DNA of 64,000 nt from Artocarpus heterophyllus (Eukaryota; Streptophyta; Magnoliopsida; Rosales; Moraceae): the NCBI GenBank assembly GCA_025403435.1, contig CM046345.1:10048235-10112234 (forward strand). Direction: 5' to 3'. The notes under the pieces are model-generated. The model saw only the letters and a program-made list of their open reading frames with translations, was not told where the DNA came from and made no database searches. This document shows, one piece after another, positions 1-11,840 of the stretch. The number at the start of each line of letters is the position of its first letter. Positions within the stretch are counted from its first letter, which is position 1. A program made the position numbers and the translations under genes.

Positions 1-385
1 AGTTGTGGCTAATGTCATTAGGCTATCAGCTTTCTCCATAGCTGAGAGAAGCCTTGGAACAACAAGTGGAGACATTCAAGTGGCTTCCAGAAACTTCCAA
101 CCCACCACCATGACAGACAATGTCAACACGGTTGCAACCAACAAGCCTTTGTTAAGGGCACAATGGCCTCAGACCATCACAAACCAAACTTACCTTGTTG
201 AACCTGAAGATGGAGTTAATAAACGGTCTTCTTCATCATATGTTATCAAGGAAGATACGAACGTTGATGGCAGAGCTTCTGATTACATTAGGAAGGTGCG
301 TGAGAAGAACCAGAAAGATCTCTCTGTGATTTCAAAACCTTCTTCATACAACAACAAACTAGCCCGAAGCCAGGTTGTGAAGTAG
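1..385 (+). CDS. 3' end of an unidentified protein gene (partial at the left edge)
   Basis: An open frame enters from the left edge in frame 2 and ends at TAG 383-385, giving about 127 C-terminal residues. No start can be assigned because the frame is still open at base 2. The tail is hydrophilic and Ser/Asn/Thr-rich, with a charged stretch ASDYIRKVREKNQKDL near its end that could be an amphipathic helix. There is no membrane segment and no catalytic motif. I do not recognise the family, and a short basic-helix tail like this is not diagnostic. It is probably the last exon of a host gene, because the codon content is balanced compared with the AT-rich DNA after it. Confidence 0.55.
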   Translation, partial: VVANVIRLSAFSIAERSLGTTSGDIQVASRNFQPTTMTDNVNTVATNKPLLRAQWPQTITNQTYLVEPEDGVNKRSSSSYVIKEDTNVDGRASDYIRKVREKNQKDLSVISKPSSYNNKLARSQVVK

Positions 386-1531
386 TTGAGTTCTTCTTCA
401 TCTTTGCCATGTAATTTTTTTGTGTTTTTTGTTCTTCCTTTGTTGTTTGGTCCACAATTACGTATTGTATTAGAACCCCCCCTCCCTCCCTCCCCCCTGT
501 TACGGAGAGGGGGAGTTCGATGTTAACATACCTTCTGGGTGTTACTAATGGAGCTTTTTAAATGCTGACAAGAATATTCGCTGAAGGTTTTAGAATCTGG
601 ACCCATTCACCCCAGCCTTACTAAATATACCAGCGAGCGTGATCTCAAACACTCTAAATAGAGTAATAAGCCAACAGGGACAAACTTTCAATTTGTTAAA
701 TTATGTTTTCTTATAATAGGAAATATTAACTAGTGTGTAGTAAAAATTGGGCCCTTTATTCTTGTTAAATGGGGAAGTAGTAATTAGGGTCATGTGTTCT
801 AAAGCCTATTTGACCTTTTCTTTTTTAGCTGCAAATTAAGTCCCTTAGCTATCTTTTTCTTTTGTGTCATGTTGTTGAGTCCATTAATACCTTTGTTGGC
901 CTTTTCTCATGGTTCATTCATTCATCAAAAGACTAATTATTGAAGAGATAGATGGCATCTTGGTTGGGGATAAGGTTACCTAATACACTCAATAAGATTC
1001 CAAAAGATTTTTGGGGTTATACCTGCTTTTGGCGCTTTGTTTTTACGAGTCTATTTATAAGCACGCTTCACAAGGGTTACATAAGCAATGTTTTTTTAGC
1101 AAACAAATAAGGATTATTTGGTGCTTTGCCCCTTGGATTTTTAATAAATTGGCAAACTATCTTTTGAATTCTAATGATTAATAAATTGCCCCTAAAATTA
1201 AAAAAAAATATTGTAAAGCATTTCTAGATCGACGACAGCTATTAAAGTTTGGAATAAAACACCCTCATACACTGACAATGAAATGCTCTTCGTCATTTGA
1301 AATTTTAATCTTTGTCTTCAAACGAGCTCACATGATATGTATGAGGGTGTTTCCATTCATATTTATTATCGTCATTGATTTAGACGCAGTACTTTTTTCC
1401 AATTCAAGATTATATAATAAAATTAAAAGTTTGAAAACAACTTGTCAAATCGTAAAAAATAAGGGAAATAAAAGTGCCTAATGCTCAATGAGTAACACAT
1501 ATAATGTTCCACAAAATCTGGTAGTAGAGGT
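386..1531. other. 3' flank of the first gene and intergenic DNA
   Basis: This stretch begins with the probable 3' UTR of the preceding gene and contains a pure C/T tract at about 476-498. The rest is AT-rich with no open frame I would call a gene. It ends at the GACTT target duplication (1532-1536) of the outer copia element. Confidence 0.6.
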
Positions 1532-1536
1532 GACTT

Positions 1537-3570
1537 TGTTAGACATGTATGCTCTAAGGAGTAAAAATGTAATACGTTTTTGGAGACATTTTTATCAATA
1601 AAGAATTTATTCATTTATATATACCAAATATTGTCCTCTTTACGTTCATATTTGTTGAATGTATGATAAGCAAACAGTAGTCTGAGACTGTCAGTCTAAA
1701 CCTTAAGAATTGGGCATATGATGGGATGATTATGCGGAAGACACAATTCTTAGGGTGACGGTCTAAAACATATGATCCGCAATCGAGGGAATGAAGTTGG
1801 GCACTTTATTCATGTAAAGATTGTTATGTTGTCTTTATCCCTTTTGGGAGATGGTTTGTCTTGACCATCGGAGTTGGACTCCATGAATAGAAACATTGGC
1901 ACGTTGTCATAAGTGACGATGTGTTGGATCGGGACATAAAGTGAATTGATTTGGATTAATAATTCTGTCTTGACAAATCGATTCACTTTAGACAATCATT
2001 TGTATTGTATCTTAATCCTGAGATGAATAATAGGCCTGTTGTCTCGACTTGTGTCTTTTGATGTACCAATGGGTGACTCCCACATCTCTATAGTGGCATG
2101 CATGCCGGTACGTTGGAGGCATGACTCTTGATAGCGTAGACTTGTTATTCATAGATATGGAATCCATAGCTCCTCTTTAGGAGTAATGATATCCTCTTAT
2201 ATGCGTTGTCCTGTAATTGGAAAACTGGAGCACTCAACCATTTGGATACATAGGTGTAACCGAATGGTATACTATCTTTGGATGGTAAGTTTTCTAATGG
2301 TGAGACAATGGAACGTAAGACAAAAATAATCGAGAAGGTAAGACAGAACTTGTCCTTAAGCCGATTCTGGATGATCATATGGGGATGCGATACACTATGA
2401 TATGTCACGGAGACTTAGCTACACGAGCTTTGTAATTCTATAAAGTTCGAGAGTGCAGCTCCAAGCTTTTAGTGGAGTAGCGTTGGAGTTGATAATTGTG
2501 AAATGTATATCTGGGATATTGGGTTTCATAATTATCATGAGCTTGAACTTTATAGGTCCATTTTGGTCCCCTTGCTAGCTCACAAAATCCTGTAACGACA
2601 CGGCGTGTTTTTCCAATAATTGGTGACTTATGTCGGATTTATCAGATTGGTTTAAAATTTATAAGAATCAAATAATTCATGTCTGTTTATCGGTTGAATT
2701 AATTATGTAAGAAAATTAGTTCAAGATGAACTTGTTGAATTATTGCGTTCGGGTAATTCTTGTCTGTTTATCGGTTGTTTTAATTTTGGACAATTAGAAC
2801 AAGATAAACTTGTAGAATTATTGTGAATTAATTTATTTTCTTAGAGATTATCTTGATAAAGTTTGTTTTGATCAGATATCTTTTCTATTGGGCTATTTGA
2901 ATCAAAACTGAGACTTTATCCTTTAGAATCTCGGGTGGAAAATAAAAGATTCGCGGAGATTTTTTCTCGGCAGTTCGGCCTGCCGGATGACGTGTTCGGC
3001 CTGCCGAACTGGCCTGTTCGGCCTGCCTATCAGAAAGTTCGGCATGCCGACCGACGACAGTTAAGATTACGCGTTTTCACGCGTATCTTATCAGATATTG
3101 ATCCGAACTTGATTCTGTTTCAATTTTTTGAGACCTAATCTGATATGGATTGACCCTAGGACCAATAGGTATAAAAAGGGAGTGAGTCTAATGATTTACT
3201 CAGAGATCAATTTGAGAGATTAAGAGTGATACTCTTCTAGTGAGCATCTGAAAACTCCCTGAGAGCTTTTGTTCACAAATCACGAACACTAGCTTTGGGT
3301 TCTCTCTGTTGGTTGGAAGGAGAGTCACCGGTGGAAGAGCTGTATGTGTGAGCCCACACTCACTCCGGTTGTGGATAGAGAATAGCAAAGAAGACCAGTT
3401 GGTTGAGGCTCTTCTGAAACGTTACTTCCCTACACAGGTCGCGGAAGTTCTTCGGCACACTGAGGTTAGTAAGATTTGTCTAATTTATACATATAACATG
3501 TCAAACTTGTGTTTTGAAAATACTCTGATGAAAAATTTTAAAAATTCCGTTGCGTACTTTGTTTCCAACA
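1537..3570 (+). repeat. 5' LTR of the outer copia element
   Basis: It runs from TGTTAGACATG to TTTCCAACA and is 2034 bp long. It holds a GC-rich cluster of TTCGGCCTGCCG words at about 2967-3052, then a hairpin at 3063-3091 (TAAGATTACGCG pairing with CGCGTATCTTA), then a TATA box at 3170. Everything before about 3200 is therefore probably U3. The matching 3' LTR is split into 9204-9856 and 18052-19427. Confidence 0.93.
3170..3178 (+). promoter_or_regulatory. TATA box of the copia LTR promoter
   Basis: TATAAAAAG follows a CCAAT sequence (3162-3166) and is preserved in the 3' LTR at 19030-19038. Transcription would start near 3200, which sets the U3/R border. Confidence 0.6.
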
Positions 3571-3572
3571 AT

Positions 3573-3585
3573 TGGTATCAAAGCC
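3573..3585 (+). other. Primer-binding site of the outer copia element
   Basis: TGGTATCAAAGCC lies two bases after the LTR end. It matches the usual plant initiator-tRNA-Met primer-binding pattern with one variant base (AAAGC rather than AGAGC). Confidence 0.8.
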
Positions 3586-5235
3586 AAGGTTTTTACATAA
3601 ATTTGCAAGTTTGTGATCATGTTATATGCATAAATTTTGTGATCTTAGTCTCTCCTATGCTTGAATTGAATTTTATAGAGAGATGGCACTCTAGGTTTCT
3701 ATATAATATATAAATGTTGTCATGGATTATGTGGTGAATATTTATTAATTAATTATGGTTGATTAAATTGTTGTTTAATTATTTATTAATTAATTAATAC
3801 CGGTTATGGTTCCTTAGAGGTTAGAATGTGTATCTAGGTCTTTCATGTAATTAGATGGCGGACTATCATCTCCGTCTAGGCATTGTTATTTAATTTTTAA
3901 TTTGTAAGAATTTTGTAATTAAATAATTATTCAGAGAAGACAGAACGAGAAGTCGGATCTTAAAGATTGATGATGGCGCCTCCAGGTATTTCCTGAGTCT
4001 CTAATTTTATGTTTTTGAATTGTTGAAAATAAAATTGATGAATTGCATTAAAATTGTATTTTCTGGATTAAGGTTTCTTCTGCTCGGTCGGCATGCTGGA
4101 CCTCACAGTTCGGCAGGCCGAAGGTCACAAATCGGCAGGCCGGACGTACGGTCCGGCAAGCCGACAGTGGGGCAGAAATTTTGGTGCTCTGCCGGCAGGC
4201 CGAACCTTCATGTTCGGCAGGCCGAACCACCATGATCGGCAGACCGATCATCCAGATCGGACTGCCGACCGAGAGCTGCCAGGTGTCTAGAAAAGGTACA
4301 ATTTTTTCAATGCAGTTTTAATTTTATTTTTGGGACATTTCTGAGAAACATAAAATTTGGATAAGACCGGAAATATGAAGTGTTCGATTCATGCGGGATT
4401 GAGGACTTGAAGATGGATATTACATGAAGAAGGATACAGCTTGAGGATTCAAGGATGAAGAATCGATAAATGTCTCGATTATTCTCTTGTAATCTTAGTT
4501 TTCTATTCTCTAGGGTGGAACCATAATATTACGGTTATTATTATTATGCTTGTAGCTTTGCTTGATTGCTTTGCTTGTCTGCATTATAATATGATTTACC
4601 ATGTATATTGATAACATGCCATATAGAATAGGGAGTGCCGCTCATATTAAAATTGTTCATGCATAATTTTAAAATAAAACCTTGACTTCAAAAGATTGAG
4701 TGGGAGAAGGTTTTCGAAGAGAGAACCTAAGGCCTCCATCGTTGGTCCATAGGAAGAACATGATGGTCCTGACCCCTAGGAAGGGATTTCTATCATGTAC
4801 CAGATTGGATCTCTGAAAGGATAAGGTATTTTAGTATGATTTATGGTTGCACACCCCTAGGTGCTGATTATAAATCGTGGATAAAATATTAAAACGGTGG
4901 TTATACACTCACGTTAATTTTATTATTAACCTCCCCTAGGAGCTCTGTTAATAAAATTAATGGCTAAAGAAACAATTATTAGTATATGCTGGATCATACG
5001 GGTCCTGGATGGCATATATTAATCAGGAAGGGATCCGTGTTCAGATTGAATTTGGCATGACTCCCCTAGGAGCTTGTTGAATTCTGAGTTGGGAATTATC
5101 GTTGTAAGGTTGTGATATTTTCAAGGTTTTGACACATAAACACATTTGTATAATTTTACATGATTGTGTTATCTTACTAAATTATTATATATGTTTGCTT
5201 ATGTTTGGTATATGATTCTTTATTGTAGATTGAAA
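3586..5235 (+). other. Untranslated leader of the copia element with GC word array and hairpin array
   Basis: About 1.65 kb separates the primer-binding site from gag and contains no gene. Two ordered structures stand out. At about 4084-4275, roughly eight copies of a TCGGCAGGCCGA-like near-palindrome occur every 20-28 bp. At 4757-5092 there are five successive stem-loops, four of them holding CCCCTAGG near the apex (4773, 4854, 4933, 5063). A pyrimidine-rich TTTATTGTAG just before the gag ATG looks like a splice acceptor, so part of the leader could be an intron. Confidence 0.7.
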
Positions 5236-8200
5236 ATGTCTAAAAACGCTTTATCATCGATACTTGACAAAAACCAATTAACCGGTGAGAACTATAATGA
5301 TTGGAAACGGAACCTGGACATCGTCCTTTCCTTTGAGAAACTGAAATATGTACTGACAACTCCTTGTCCTCCCGAGCCTACGGGAGACTCAAGTAATGAG
5401 CAATTCCAAGCGTACGATTGCTGGAAAGATGCTAATGATCAGGCCCGCTGCTATGTTATGGCTAGCATGAACAATGTGCTGCAGGCTCAACATCAGGATT
5501 ATGAGACTGCGAAGCAGATCTTGGATAATCTTGAGGACATGTTTGGAGGCCAAGCCATAACAAAGCGGCAAGGGGCGCTTCGGAAACTCTTAAACTGTAG
5601 ACAGAGACCGGGGACATCTGTAAAGGAGCATATGATGTTGGTCATGGGTTACCTCGCTGAGGCTCAAACCAATGGAGCCGACATCGATGCTGAAACTCAG
5701 ATGACTATGGTCTTTGAGACTCTGTCTAAGGAATTTATTCCGTTTAGAGCTACTTTTAATTTAAGCAATAGACGGGATATGACCTTAACAGAACTGATGA
5801 AACAGTTACAGGAGTTTGAACTGCTGATCAGGGAGTCTCCTGCTGGTGGAGAGGCCAATATGGTAGCTGCTTCTGGTTCCAATCCTAACTCTGGGAATGG
5901 AAAGAAGCAACGGGCCAAGAGTGGCAAGTCTTCTATTCCTGTTGCTACCAAGAGCAAGAAGAAGAAGAAGAAGAACCCAAAGAAGCTTAAGTGCTTCTTC
6001 TGTGGTAAGGTCGGGCATATAAAGAAGCATTGCAAGGACTTCCTTTCCAAGGGAGGTAGGTGTGATCTTCTATATTTAGAAACTTGTTTGGTTGAGGAAT
6101 CCAGTGACATTTGGGTCATAGATTCTGGTGCAACTAATCATGTTTGTGTTTCTCTGCAGGGATTCAAAGAAACGAGAAGTCTACTTCGTGAAGACTTAAC
6201 GCTTCGGATGGGCGATGGATCCTTGGTCTCAGCGGAAGCAGTGGGAGATGTCCATCTTTATTTTGATAATTATAGGAGTTTAATTTTGCGAGACTGTTTT
6301 TATGTTCCTAAATTTAAAAGGAATTTAATTTTTGTATCTTCTTTATTTAAAGACTCCTACGTGGTATCTTTTAATGAAAAAGTGGTGATTCGTAAAAACA
6401 AATCTTTTATCTGTTCTGGATGGATGCAAAATAATCTATATTTTATCAAACCTAAGATGGACTTATTGCTTAATGCTGAGATAAATGATAATGACTCAAA
6501 AAGACTTAAAACTTCTCACTCTAATAAGACTTATCTTTGGCATTTGCGCCTTGGCCATATTAACCTAAATAGGATTCAAAGGTTGGTAAGGGATGGACCT
6601 TTAAGTCACTTAAAGGTGGAATCTATACCTCAATGTGAGTCTTGTTTGGAGGGTAAAATGACCAAAAGACCATACGGGTCTAAGGGCAATAGGGCCGAAG
6701 GGGTTCTAGAACTAGTGCATAGTGATGTTTGCGGACCGATGAACATCCAGGCACGAGGAGGGTATGAGTACTTCGTCACTTTTATTGACGATTACTCAAG
6801 ATATAGGTATGTGTACCTAATGCACCACAAAAGCAAAACTTATGATAAGTTCAAGGAGTTTCGGGCTGAAGTGGAAAAGCAATTGGGTAGACCCATAAAG
6901 GCACTTCGATCTGATCGAGGTGGGGAATACCTTTCTGATGAGTTCTTGGGACACTTGTTAGAGAATGGGATTTTATCCCATTTGACTACGCCGGGCACTC
7001 CGCAGCAGAATGGTGTAGCGGAGAGAAGGAATAGGACTTTGTTGGACATGATTCGGTCCATGATGAGTTATTCATCATTGCCTTTATCCTTTTGGGGACA
7101 TGCACTACAAACCGCATGTTATCTTTTGAACAATGTGCCTTCAAAATCGGTCCCTAAAACTCCTCACGAGTTGTGGACAAGACGGAAGACATCATTAAAC
7201 CATATTCGCATATGGGGATGTCCAGCTCATGTCCTGTTTAAGGATCCGAATAAGTTGGAAGCACGTTCAGAAGTTTGCGTGTTTGTAGGATATCCAAAAG
7301 GGACTAAAGGGGGTTATTTTTATAACCCAAAGGAAAATAAAGTCGTGGTTTCAACTAATGCAACTTTCCTTGAGGAGAGTTACATGAACGACTTTAAACC
7401 TCGAAGCAAAGTGGTGCTTGAGGAGTTAAGGGGTGATCCGTTTACTCCAGAGGTTCCGAATGAAACTATTCTGATCAGTGTAGAAAAACCAAACAAACCT
7501 GAACAACAACGTTAGGGGCTTCGGCGTAGTGGGAGGATCGGGCGTCAACCTGAGAGGTATATGTTCAATGGGGAGGTCTTTTTGGCTGAACCGGATGAAC
7601 ATGACAGGGATCCTTATACTTACGCAGAAGCTATGGAGGATGTTGATTCAAGACTCTGGACAGAAGCCATGAACATAGAGATGAGGTCTATCGAGACTAA
7701 TCAGGTCTGGGAGCTTGTGGATCTTCCCGAAGGGGTAAAACCCATAGGGTGTAAGTGGATCTACAAGAGGAAAAGAGGAGTGGATGGAAAGGTCGAAACC
7801 TTTAAGGCTAGACTGGTAGCTAAGGGTTATACGCAAAAGGAAGGAATCGATTATGAGGAAACCTTTTCGCCTGTAGCCATGCTTAAGTCCATCCGGATTC
7901 TCTTGTCCATAGCTGCCGCTCTCGACTACGAGATTTGGCAGATGGATGTCAAGACGGCTTTTCTGAATGGCTATCTTGATGAGTCCATTTATATGGAACA
8001 ACCAGACGGGTTCAAGGTCGCGGGTCAAGAGGGTAAGGTTTGTAAGCTGCTAAAGTCAATTTATGGACTTAAGCAGGCTTCTCATTCTTGGAACATAAGA
8101 TTTAATCAAGTGATCAAGACTTATGGGTTCTCACAAAATGTGGATGAACCATGTGTTTACAAACACATTAAGAATAGGAAGGTGGTTTTTCTACTACTCT

Positions 8201-9165
8201 ATGTAGATGACATTCTGCTAATTGGCAATGACGTTGGGGCATTGTCATCGGTCAAATTATGGTTGACCAAGCAGTTTGACATGAAGGAATTAGGTGAGGC
8301 TAATTTTGTTCTCGGTATCCAGATCTTTCGAGATAGGAAGAACAAAATGATAGCTTTGTCACAGGCCGGCTACATAGATAAAATTCTCAGGAGGTTTGCA
8401 ATGCAGGATTCCAAGAAAGGTGGGCAACCATCTAGGTCTGGAATTACTCTTTCTAAGAAAGACTCTCCAAAGTCTTATGAAGAAAGAGAATACATGAAGA
8501 AGGTACCTTATGCTTCTGTAGTGGGTAGTCTCATGTATGCCATGCTTTGCACTCGACCGGATATTAGCTATGCGGTTGGGATTGTGAGTCGATTTCAGGC
8601 GGATCCAGGACCGAACCATTGGGTTGCGGTAAAGCATATTTTCAAGTACCTGAGAAGGACTCGAGGGTATATGCTTGTGTATTCGGGTGAGGATTTAACT
8701 CCTCTAGGATACACTGATTCAGATTTTCAATCCTGCCTAGATTCTAGGAAATCGACTTCGGGGTTTGTGTTTACTCTAGGTGGCGGTGCCATCAGTTGGA
8801 GAAGTGCGAAGTAAGATTGCACTTCAGATTCAACGATGGAGGCCGAGTATGTGGCGGCTAGTGATGCTTCGAAAGAAGCAGTGTGGCTCCGCAAGTTCCT
8901 TGGGGATCTTGAGGTAGTTCCTGGTATGGATAAGGCGGTATCACTGTACTGTGATAACAGTGCGGCGGTAGCTAATGCTAAGGAACCAAGATTTCACAAG
9001 AAGAGTAAACATATTGATCGGAAGTATCATGTGATAAAGGACTTCGTTGAGAGCGGGCATGTCACGGTGTGCAAGATCGCGTCAGAGGACAATTTAGCTG
9101 ATCCATTTACGAAGACACTTACTGGGAGAGTCTTCGAGAGGCATGTGGAAGCTATGGGGATGTAA
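5236..9165 (+). pseudogene. Copia gag-pol polyprotein with two in-frame stops
   Basis: A single frame runs from ATG 5236 to TAA 9163-9165 (1309 codons) with internal stops at 7513-7515 (TAG) and 8812-8814 (TAA) and no frameshift. Gag has a UBN2-like N-terminus, a lysine-rich stretch and a CCHC knuckle ([14 protein letters not shown], near 5990). The protease motif is IDSGATNH near 6118. The GAG-pre-integrase HLRLGH region is near 6540. The integrase core has [14 protein letters not shown] and [12 protein letters not shown] (6720-7040). The reverse transcriptase carries [11 protein letters not shown] and YVDDILL (near 8200). RNase H lies at 8710-9150. The first stop falls in the linker between integrase and reverse transcriptase, the second in RNase H. 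Product, if any: a truncated gag-protease-integrase. ATG 5236 was chosen because the conserved gag N-terminus starts there. Confidence 0.93.
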
Positions 9166-9192
9166 AATTTGCAGTATTTACTCACATAGTGC

Positions 9193-9203
9193 AAGTGGGA
9201 GAT
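9193..9203 (+). other. Polypurine tract of the outer copia element
   Basis: AAGTGGGAGAT lies immediately before the 3' LTR start TGTTAGACA, as expected for the plus-strand primer. Confidence 0.8.
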
Positions 9204-9856
9204 TGTTAGACATGTATGCTCTAAGGAGTAAAAATATAATACGTTTTTGGAGATATTTTTATCAATAAAGAATTTATTCATTTATATATACCAAATATTG
9301 TCCTCTTTACGTTCATATTTGTTGAATGTATGATAAGCAAACAGTAGTCTGAGACTGTCAGTCTAAACCTTAAGAATTGGGCATATGATGGGATGATTAT
9401 GCGGAAGACACAATTCTTAGGGTGACGGTCTAAAACATATGATCCGCAATCGAGGGAATGAAGTTGGGCGCTTTATTCATGTAAAGATTGTTATGTTGTC
9501 TTTATCCCTTTTGGGAGATGGTTTGTCTTGACCATCGGAGTTGGACTCCATGAATAGAAACATTGGCACGTTGTCATAGGTGACGATGTGTTGGATCGGG
9601 ACATAAAGTGAATTGATTTGGATTAATAATTATGTCTTGGCAAATCGATTCACTTTAGACAATCATTTGTATTGTATCTTAATCCTGAGATGAATAATAG
9701 GCTCGTTGTCTCGACTTGTGTCTTTTGATGTACCAATGGGTGACTCCCACATCTCTATAGTGGCATGCATGCCGGTACGTTGGCATGACTCTTGATAGCG
9801 TAGACTTGTTATTCATAGATATGGAATCCATAGCTCCTCTTTAGGAGTAATGATAT
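9204..9856 (+). repeat. 3' LTR of the outer copia element, first part
   Basis: This matches 1537-2193 of the 5' LTR with scattered substitutions and a 4-bp deletion (GGAG lost near 9783). It is cut at GATAT (9852-9856), the target site of the nested element, and resumes at 18052. Confidence 0.92.
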
Positions 9857-11821
9857 TGTGACACCCGTTATTCTCCTAACGGGTATTGAGGTAATTAAAT
9901 TAATTTTTAATGTATAAAAAAAAAATTGCTTCATTTAAATTTATTTTATAATATTTATTTTTATCTATTTTTAAATTTTCTAAAATTCTCCTATATTTAA
10001 TTAGTATGATTACTAAAAAGCCTTAGACCTTCTAATAAATCTCAAAAATGTCATATTGGCATTATGTGTGTTAAAGTCTTTAGATGAGACATAAGGATAT
10101 CTTTTGCAACTACTCTTGACCCTCATTTTCTTTATTTCCTTCGTGACATGCTGAAGCATGTCTCCTCTATAATTGTTTCTATCACTTCTCTTCAAAGACT
10201 TCATCTTTTCTTCCTTTCTCTTCCACGGTTCCCACACTCTTCTTCTCATTTCTTTGCTGAAGCAAAATACTTAGAGAACTTCTTCAAGGCAGCCATAAAA
10301 ATCAGCCACCATCACCTCCATTTGAGCAAGAATTTCAGTCATACCGAACTAAAGGAACCTGTTTTGAAGCCATTTCAAGCTTCCAACTAACCATAATCCG
10401 AGGTTAGAATCTTATGAACAAATTTAGTCTTTCATTTATAAATTTTCTTTTATACTAAAGGATTATTCAAATTTGCGTTCTTAAACCTAAGTATATGTTT
10501 GTTGCTATTTTGGAGCATATGTATGAAGTCTAAGTGTATATGCCCTAGACAGAAAATTTATATTGTTAAACTTTATAATACCTCTATGGGCAGTGGTTAT
10601 TTCTTGAAATTCTAAGATTAAATTAAAATAAATTTTATGAATGTAGTTGTATGTTGTGCTTTAGTTTTAATTGTCCTTATGCACGCCTTAGGATCAAGGG
10701 AGTATGGAGCTAACGTTAACTGATTCCAGGATTAAAAGATTGTTGATAAGCTTGAAAGGTAGGGATTCTATTACTCATTTTTGTGAGGTTTTTATAGAAT
10801 TAAAATTGATTGTTTTGCCGCAATATATATATATCTATGTTGAACTGATATTATATGAGTATCACATATGAAACTATGACATGGACTCGTCTTGTATTGT
10901 ACGGCGAGGAACATAATGAATTGACATATGTTATAAATTGAGAAGCATGGTTAGGAAAACTGACTCTATTAATAATGATTTAATATAGAGAAATGATGAG
11001 ACATGAAGAGGGCGGCGGTTACGTCCTTGGGCATGAATACCCAAAAAGGTAAAATAGGGGGAAGGTGATGACGCTTCCTTGGGTTGAAAGTCCCAGAACA
11101 CACTGTACAGGAATTGATTTGGTGAGGACTCGGGGCTTGATGTCCCCTCACCGGAACACCCTTGGAATGTTTATAGGGTGATCAAGTGCGCCCATTTGGG
11201 TTTCGATGAGTTGAGTGATACTCAATTTAACATGGATACCTAGGAACAATGATGATTGGTAATATTTGTATAAATGTGTAATTATGACACTTGGTAATGA
11301 TTAACTACGGTATCCATAAGATGTGATCATAATAAACCTCATAATCTGAAATATGATGTGACTTACTAACCATGCAGATTTTAATGTGGTAATGATAGAG
11401 GTGAGTAATGGCTTTCTCTACTGAGCATAGTGTCGCTCATTCCCTTATGTTTATATCTTTTAGGACTCACTAAGTGTGAGGTGGCTACGAGAAATATAGT
11501 TGAGGAAGCGATGTAACTATATTACATTGGGACTGCTCAATTGTAAAGAATGTTCTTCATGATAATGTAAGCATCAATTGTTACTTTCTGTGACTGTAAT
11601 TATAATGTGTTGAGGGTTAAAATGATGATGACAACAGTTTATATTATTAAATTTAAGGTGCTACATTAAAACTGTGGTTTATTTGTCGTTTATATTTTTA
11701 TTTTTGAGTTGAGAGTTTTCATTTAAGTCCCGGGCAAATTTTATTTTTAAGGTTTTACTTTTATTATTTATTTTTATTTTATCTCATTAAAAACTGTTAA
11801 CCCCCATATAGGGGCGTTACA
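9857..11821 (+). repeat. 5' LTR of the non-autonomous element
   Basis: 1965 bp, TG...CA. The downstream portion (from about 10690) is nearly the same as the downstream portion of the solo LTR at 59545-60673. A block of it (about 10530-11390) matches the Tekay LTRs, while the upstream 0.8 kb is different in each. I could not place a TATA box with confidence. Confidence 0.93.
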
Positions 11822-11828
11822 GAATTTT

Positions 11829-11840
11829 TGGTATCAGAGC
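11829..11840 (+). other. Primer-binding site of the non-autonomous element
   Basis: TGGTATCAGAGC, seven bases after the LTR end, is the canonical plant initiator-tRNA-Met primer-binding sequence. Confidence 0.88.

Noticed and set aside
4020..4290. Overlapping open frames on both strands across the leader GC word array
   Set aside because: Frames exist because the repeated word lacks stop codons in several frames; low-complexity translation, no domain, and it lies in a retroelement leader.
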